Shown one piece after another: positions 58,492 to 64,000 of a DNA stretch of 64,000 nt (position 1 is the stretch's first letter; each line of letters opens with the position of its first letter). The notes under the pieces were generated by a model, which saw only the letters and a program-made list of their open reading frames with translations, had not been told where the DNA came from and searched no databases. A program made the translations under genes and the position numbers. This stretch comes from Sphagnum compactum (Eukaryota; Bryophyta; Sphagnopsida; Sphagnales). Location of the stretch: positions 6,891,207-6,955,206 of the forward strand of contig OZ234496.1 in assembly GCA_965153455.1 (NCBI GenBank), written 5' to 3'.

Positions 58492-61400
58492 TTACTGTGC
58501 CTTCTCACTGCTCTGGTGGGAGAAAGCAGGACCCATTTGAAGGGTCCCCTCATCTATCAGAACTTGAAGCTCAGCTTTTGCAGCTAGCTTTGTGTGTTCA
58601 TCAGCACAAGCACCGAAAGCTGAAACCACCTTCGCACTGCACCCACATCAATTAACCAGTTCAGATTCAGTGACTCAATTCCTAACTTCCAATGCTCTGA
58701 TGATCTGAGTAAACTTAGCACTAAACCACATATGCCAATGCATACATATCCATTTCAGGCTACTACAGGATCTCTCTCAGATTCAAAGAACTAATGCCCA
58801 AGAATTTACATTCAACCAGGCTTCTACACAAAAGATGACAAGTTCCCTTGCCAGACTACACATCAAGTACCATGATAAGAAAAAAGTCCAACAAAAAGAA
58901 CTCATGACACAGAACAGGAGAGAAGACTAAGAAACTGACCTAACAACACAGAGCTTCTCAGATACTAGGAAGAAATACCTGTGGCCCTTCGCCCAGCGTT
59001 TGCAATTCCCTTTTATAGCTGTAGACCAGAAAATTGCAGAGAATGATTCAGCATCTATTCCAGATGGAGGCAGCTGAGACTCCAGAATGAGCCGGCGTAT
59101 AGTCCGACTGGAAAAGTAACCCTCCATCACATGTTCCTCTGGCTTGTCATCCACATCCATACTATTTTGTGGTAAAGCTACCAGGCTAGCAATTGCTTTG
59201 TGAACAGCAGTCACCTCACTTGGTGCTGCTTTCCACAGCTCTGAGTTTGCACCTCCCATCGCTACCTGCATGTGAAGTCCATATGTCTATGAAGCCACCT
59301 CAAAGTAAACAAGTGACAGGCAACTGGAACAAGAGATACACAATTACCTCAAAAATCACATCTGTGCCCCACTGTGAATGAAGTAGTTCACTTGCATGCA
59401 CTCGACATACATCTACCAGTTCCTGTTACAACCACAAAACAGGCCAACCTTAAGATTTAAGAGATCCATTTGAGCTGCCAGATCTTAGTACACACACCAA
59501 GCAACACCAATAGAGATAGTAGCTACTTAGTAATGCAGGAGTGATCTTGGTTGAGGAGATGTGCTCTTCAACTAGATCCATGAGATCAATACATATCTCA
59601 GCACTTTGAAGGTAATTGTTAAGTTGGTTCTGGCCAAATCAAAACAAATACAACAAGAATAAGTGCAGTCATAAGCTTGTGCCTGTCACTCACAAAGTAT
59701 CAGACCATCACCTTAATGGCAGTGACTAGCTGCTACCCACTGACTTCATGAGCTCCCAACAGTTGGGATAGATGAGCTACAATAATCTGCTCAAATTTTT
59801 GGACAAACCATTATACAAAAATGTGTCCTGAATTTCAGCAAATTCCCTGAAGCAATCTGAAGACCCAGTTATGGTCTTGGCTACAACCCAAGTGAGATAT
59901 AGCTAATAGGAAAAGTTCAACAGTATCCTCATTCAAACTGCAACAAGCTTGTGAGAGTAACCTTCATTTCATTTTAGCTTGTCCTATACAAGCTAGAACA
60001 TAAGCCTCTGAGATCAATACACTACCTTTGCTAGTCCACTTGTCACTAGTAATTGAAATCTCCGCAACAAGGGATCTTTCTTGCCAACACCCACAACCCC
60101 CTCCTCATCTTCCTCCTCCTCATCCTTGTCTATCACCCCTTTCCCCTCAGGTTTCCCTGTGACACCAGAAACAGGTGAAAACAGGAGCACAGATAATTTG
60201 TTTGCCTGTAAGATATCCAATGTGTCACTTGTAATAATATAGCAGTATCAGTTCAGTTGTAAACCACAGCATTTGATGAAATGATAGGAAAGCATCAAAT
60301 AACTATCATTACCTTTTCCCATACAAGCACCAACAGCTGATGCTTCCTCGTCTTCATGAATTGTGACATCCTGTACTGAAGACACCACAACCTTGTGTCC
60401 ATAAGATAGTACACTTGTATTGGAAGAGAAAGCATTCATCAAGCAGCCTATCTTGGGTACAAGACATCACCACCACTGCATTTCCCAAAATGAAGGAAGA
60501 GCTCCTTCAGCCAAGTTTGAAGAAGACTAGCTCACAATTGGTTGAATCAACAGGTGCCGGAGGTTCCAGGACAGCCAAGATATCTGGTGGGAAATAGCGT
60601 GTGACTCGAGGGGCCAGAAGATACAAAATTACACGCCGTCCATTCTGCAATAGTACAGGTCACACTTTCTTAGATCCAAAAATATCCAGCGAAAGAGGTT
60701 CAAAGTATTATGACATATGTCCAAAAAAATTTAGATGCAACCTTTGATGCAGCAGGTGAGGTGCAGATACTGGAACTTGCTCAGTGCTAACAAGCTGAAA
60801 TCCTACAGGCTAATGTAGTAATATGTAATTAGACCCAAAGATATGTAGAAAATTAGCTGACCATTGTTCTGAGTTCATACCTTGTGCAAGACCAGCTCCT
60901 GTAGGTCTTTCATGATCTCTTTGATGATGACCTGCAAAACATTTCCTATGGGGATCAGTGAGCAGATAGAGCTTGTGAGACAAAACAAGAACAGAGAGTT
61001 GAAGGTAACAAACCTTAGTGGCAAGCTGCGTATCATCCATCACATCAAAAAGTGATAAAAGAACCTGAACAAACAACACAACAAAGCATAAATTTGCAGT
61101 GTTCTTGTAAAGCGTTTGCAAGACTTTCACCATCAAACACATACATGAACACAAACACAGACTATTACCTTTACTTCAGCAAAACCATGACTACATAGAA
61201 ACCAACTTCCTACTCACCATGCTACCATGCTCATCACGTGCAATTTTGCTGACGTGACCTTTCATTCCTTTCACTATTTTCTTCCTGTCCTGCAAGGTCA
61301 TAAACACAATTGATATCTAAAGGTTGGTCATACTCAGATCAAGGTCATCCACAATTCAGTTTACATGAGAGCACATCTGGATATTTCCACTATATCTAAA

Positions 61401-63946
61401 ACACATTAAAATCAATTGAAATGTGGTTTCAACAATTGGACAGATCTCAAACATCGCAAAGGTAAACTGATACAAAGATGGCATTGCTGTTGACTGACAG
61501 CAAAGAAATACCCCTTGTGAATGCATCAAAGTAAAACCATGCTAACCTTATTGCTCCCATGCATGACACAGGTCACACCGACCTTTGCACCATCACGGGT
61601 GTGGAGCATGCGGACCAGAAGTGCACCTGAGAGCTGCTGCACTACTTCCTGTATCATGCTCTGCACTCCAAGCCAATGCAAGAGAGTTAATCCCCAGAAT
61701 TTACTGTGCCACAAAATAAAGAGCTTCACCTGAACATCCCATGTCCAAAACAAAAATAACAGATAAATTTCTTACCTTCTTGGAGATGCTCAAGTACTCA
61801 ACAATTGCCCGGTGAATAATAGAGTGATCAACAATGCCCTTTTCAAGAATGGGCTGCAATGCTAAAGTCATGTGCTCGAGAACTGCCCTCCGCTTTGCTG
61901 CTGGCTCAGTTGCTAACAGATCTACCACCCTGTGAAACCAAACAGCACAGACAGCTCTTGAATCTTGTAGAAGAACACTGTTTGAGGAATGCCCTAACTA
62001 GCCATGGAAAGGACACACTTTGACATATCAAAGTATGTAAAAAAACACACTAAAAAAACCTCCAACCCAACCTCCATGTTGTGATAATTATCAAATCCCC
62101 AGGGCATTGATAAAGGCTTACTGACCTGCCCTTGCCAGCAGTGATCATGCCTTTGAACAGTCGAAACTCAGGTGAATAGAACTCAGCCAGTAGCTCTTGT
62201 TTCTGTACTGCATTGGCACTCAAATACGCTTGTTCCAGAACTGTAGAAGATGCAACATACACACCAGATAAGCAGGTTCTCAGCAGCTGCATAATCTTCA
62301 TTCAACACATGTTTCTATTTCTGGAAGCTACTGTAAATAGCCGTGAGAGAGGAAGGGAGAAAAATGGTCAATTTGGAGTATGTTGGTGGATCAACAAATT
62401 CTGACAATGTCAAATAAAATCATGCTGTAGCATGAGGAAGCTCCTCTGAATGATAATAAACAACTGCTACACCAGTACAGAACTAGTACAGCAATACACC
62501 CTTCAAGGTTATAGAAGGTACAGACCAGGTGAACCATTTGGATGTCGTAGAAGAGCCACAACATTGCCATGAAGCAGTGAAAGCATTTGTTGGAGTTGAT
62601 TCTTATTTGCTGGTCCCCACAAACCCATAGTCGCTCAAATGAGTCAGGAGCTAAAATTACACATGACAACCAGTTTGGACCTTGAGCCAATGAATGTTAC
62701 AACTCTTACAGACATGTTGCTCGTTAGCTATCACATGAGCAACAAGGCAACTTGCTCTCTCACATTCACCTATGATAACATAATTGCTCCCAGTGTACAG
62801 TGTCTCACTACCATACATCCAGTAAGGAGCCAGTATACCAACTATGAAATGGAGGATCATGAGAACAATTCATCCATTTTGGAGCACTGACTTGTGTAGA
62901 CGTAGCCACGTCCCTATGAAATTGCCAAGAAGTCAACCCAACAATTCCAAATGGAACATAACAACAATTGCATCATAACCTTGTTATGTGTCTGTAACCA
63001 CAGTCAGTTGCAGGAAGCTTGGCAAAACACAAAGCAGGGACTGACCATGTTCCATCATTTTTATCACCAAATGATAGGCATATGTGTCCTTAGCAAGAGT
63101 CAGGCAATGAGGCCGGAGCTCATTATATATGCTCTCCCTTTGTGCTGGAGTACAATACTTTACACATGTCTGCTGACCAATAACTGCCCACATGTTAGGA
63201 TTACAAAAGCCACATATGTGACTTGGAACTTGTGGAAATGACAGACCCACTGCCAGAGGACAAGTAGAAAGCAATGCTAGCACATCAAGTAACTTGCCTG
63301 CAGTGCTCGAGCCATGATATGGTTAACAGCCATGTCAGGTAGCTTGCCTTCCATCTTTTTGAGGATTTCTGTAACCAACCTAGAATCAAAATGCCAAAAA
63401 AAACCCATTTCCTTATTATCCAAAATTTCAGTTTCAATGATAATTTCACTTCCATACCTATTGATTTAAATATGCTTTTGATGCTTGTGATCAACAACCC
63501 AACACCCTATTGTACCACAGCTTCATCATTGCCCTAAACCTATTCCTGGTGAAGAGCACCCAATAAGACACAAAAAACCATGGAAGAATGGCTGACTTAC
63601 TTGCTACGATCTTCCTTCTTGATGTTCCGCTGGCGTGTTTTTTCCCATAATGAAACAACATCCTGAAGAGTGTGGAAAGCATTAGATCATTTCATGATAT
63701 GTTTGCAAGCATAGATCACACCAAATTAAGAAGAAAATACCAGCATGGAAGGAACAGGTTGCTTGCACAGATTTCCAAAGAAGTATGTCCATCTCTCAGC
63801 ATCTCTATCAACATTGAAGTTCACAAAATCTATCTCCACGGACCCGCAATGAAATGCTTTAACTGCAAGTAACAATTTTTTTTTATCCTTACCTTCTCAA
63901 GATCATAGTTAGGTTTGCGTTTCTTCTTGCGGACCTCTGCAAGTTC
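58492..63946 (-). CDS. PUM24: Pumilio homologue 24 / Puf6 protein, 3' part (partial gene)
   Basis: Seventeen exons, right to left: 63946-63893, 63662-63601, 63379-63298, 63169-63046, 62609-62526, 62240-62126, 61929-61776, 61660-61547, 61289-61218, 61064-61014, 60931-60881, 60644-60536, 60375-60313, 60156-60026, 59422-59348, 59265-58979 and 58636-58492. They give 1,773 nt, the last 590 residues plus stop; the N-terminus lies beyond the right edge. Puf6/APUM24 proteins bind RNA through Puf repeats in the nucleolus and serve large-subunit rRNA (ITS2) processing. Matching segments include VRKKKRKPNYDLEK, LWEKTRQRNIKKEDRSKLV, QKQELLAEFYSPEFRLFKG, LQPILEKGIVDHSIIH, ALLVRMLHTRDGAKV, KKDPLLRRFQLLVTSGLA and HVMEGYFSSRTIRRLIL. 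An acidic linker (DKDEEEEDEEG) precedes the C-terminal repeats, as in homologues. The intron after 63,298 has a GC donor. The small exon 60375-60313 and its borders are the least certain. The first visible frame stays open to the edge, so its 5' border is tentative. Confidence 0.93.
59560..60005 (-). repeat. Sense-oriented intronic repeat, copy in Pumilio-24 intron
   Basis: On the minus strand it runs TTGTTGCAGTTTGAATGAGG, TTCAGGACACATTTTTGTAT, GAGCAGATTATTGTAGCTCA, GTTGGGAGCTCATGAAGTCA, GGTGATGGTCTGATACTTTG and TGAGTGACAGGCACAAGC. It starts about 20 nt after the donor at 60,025, as the RRP15 copy does after its donor. This is the most complete copy, about 440 bp. Confidence 0.82.
63296..63297 (-). 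other. GC splice donor (GC-AG intron) in Pumilio-24
   Basis: The exon ends CTGCAG and the intron begins GCAAGT, otherwise a perfect donor consensus. Frame and homology (HIMARALQ followed by TCVKYCTP) require the splice here. GC-AG introns are a known minor class, about 1% in plants. Confidence 0.85.
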
Positions 63947-64000
63947 CTGCATTATTATTGCCAACAAATTGCCAGCAATTGGCAGGCATTCAATCCTGAG

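Noticed and set aside
1-64000. tRNA and rRNA genes
   Set aside because: I looked for the conserved GGTTCRANTCC-type T-loop strings with a matching acceptor stem and for rRNA core strings, and saw none that held up.

Overview
The window is nuclear DNA from a land plant. Every gene I recognise is eukaryotic, intron-bearing and closest in kind to plant homologues: a nepenthesin-type aspartic protease, RRP15, the NEDD8-conjugating E2, an ER M28 metallopeptidase and a Pumilio-24/Puf6 protein. Short tracts of the plant telomere motif (TTTAGGG/CCCTAAA) occur internally, and decayed transposon pieces are present. Sparse genes in long AT-rich deserts, long poly-C runs and many degenerate repeats would fit a fern-grade or other large, repeat-rich plant genome, but I cannot fix the lineage from sequence alone.

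Layout. 1-14,300: AT-rich desert with local duplications and no recognised gene. 14,300-15,500: a moderately GC-rich repeat, LTR-like in look. 15,577-17,808 (-): secreted aspartic protease, 4 exons, 481 aa. 17,950-24,270: repeats, including tandem 34-bp and 155-bp arrays and an inverted partner of the 15.0-kb repeat. 24,275-24,770: hAT-like transposase relic. 25,320-25,745: reverse-transcriptase-element relic. 27,696-31,352 (-): RRP15, 8 exons, 567 aa, followed by 61-bp tandem repeats in its promoter region. 31,770-40,100: AT-rich desert. 40,137-40,440: codon-periodic minisatellite. 40,860-41,123 (-): doubtful small ORF. 41,765-43,837 (+): UBC12/RCE1, 5 exons, 183 aa. 43,840-51,100: mostly AT-rich, with 62-bp and 31-bp tandem arrays near 50-51 kb. 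51,430-56,030 (+): ERMP1-like M28 peptidase with spliced 5' UTR and an intronless 898-aa CDS. 58,492-63,946 (-): the C-terminal 590 residues of a Pumilio-24/Puf6 protein in 17 exons, running off the right edge.

I rebuilt the exon structures by hand from splice signals, reading frame and protein-family similarity. For the protease, RRP15 and UBC12 the exon lengths sum to complete ORFs, and the visible part of Pumilio-24 is in frame throughout.

How the genes relate. RRP15 and Pumilio-24/Puf6 are both nucleolar factors for the large ribosomal subunit. UBC12 (cullin neddylation), the ER metallopeptidase and the secreted protease act elsewhere in protein turnover; I see no operon-like logic. The most notable signal is a diverged non-coding repeat with a shared core of about 200 bp, reaching about 440 bp in two copies. 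One copy sits in an intron of each of four genes (RRP15, UBC12, ERMP1-like, Pumilio-24), always in the sense orientation of its host gene.
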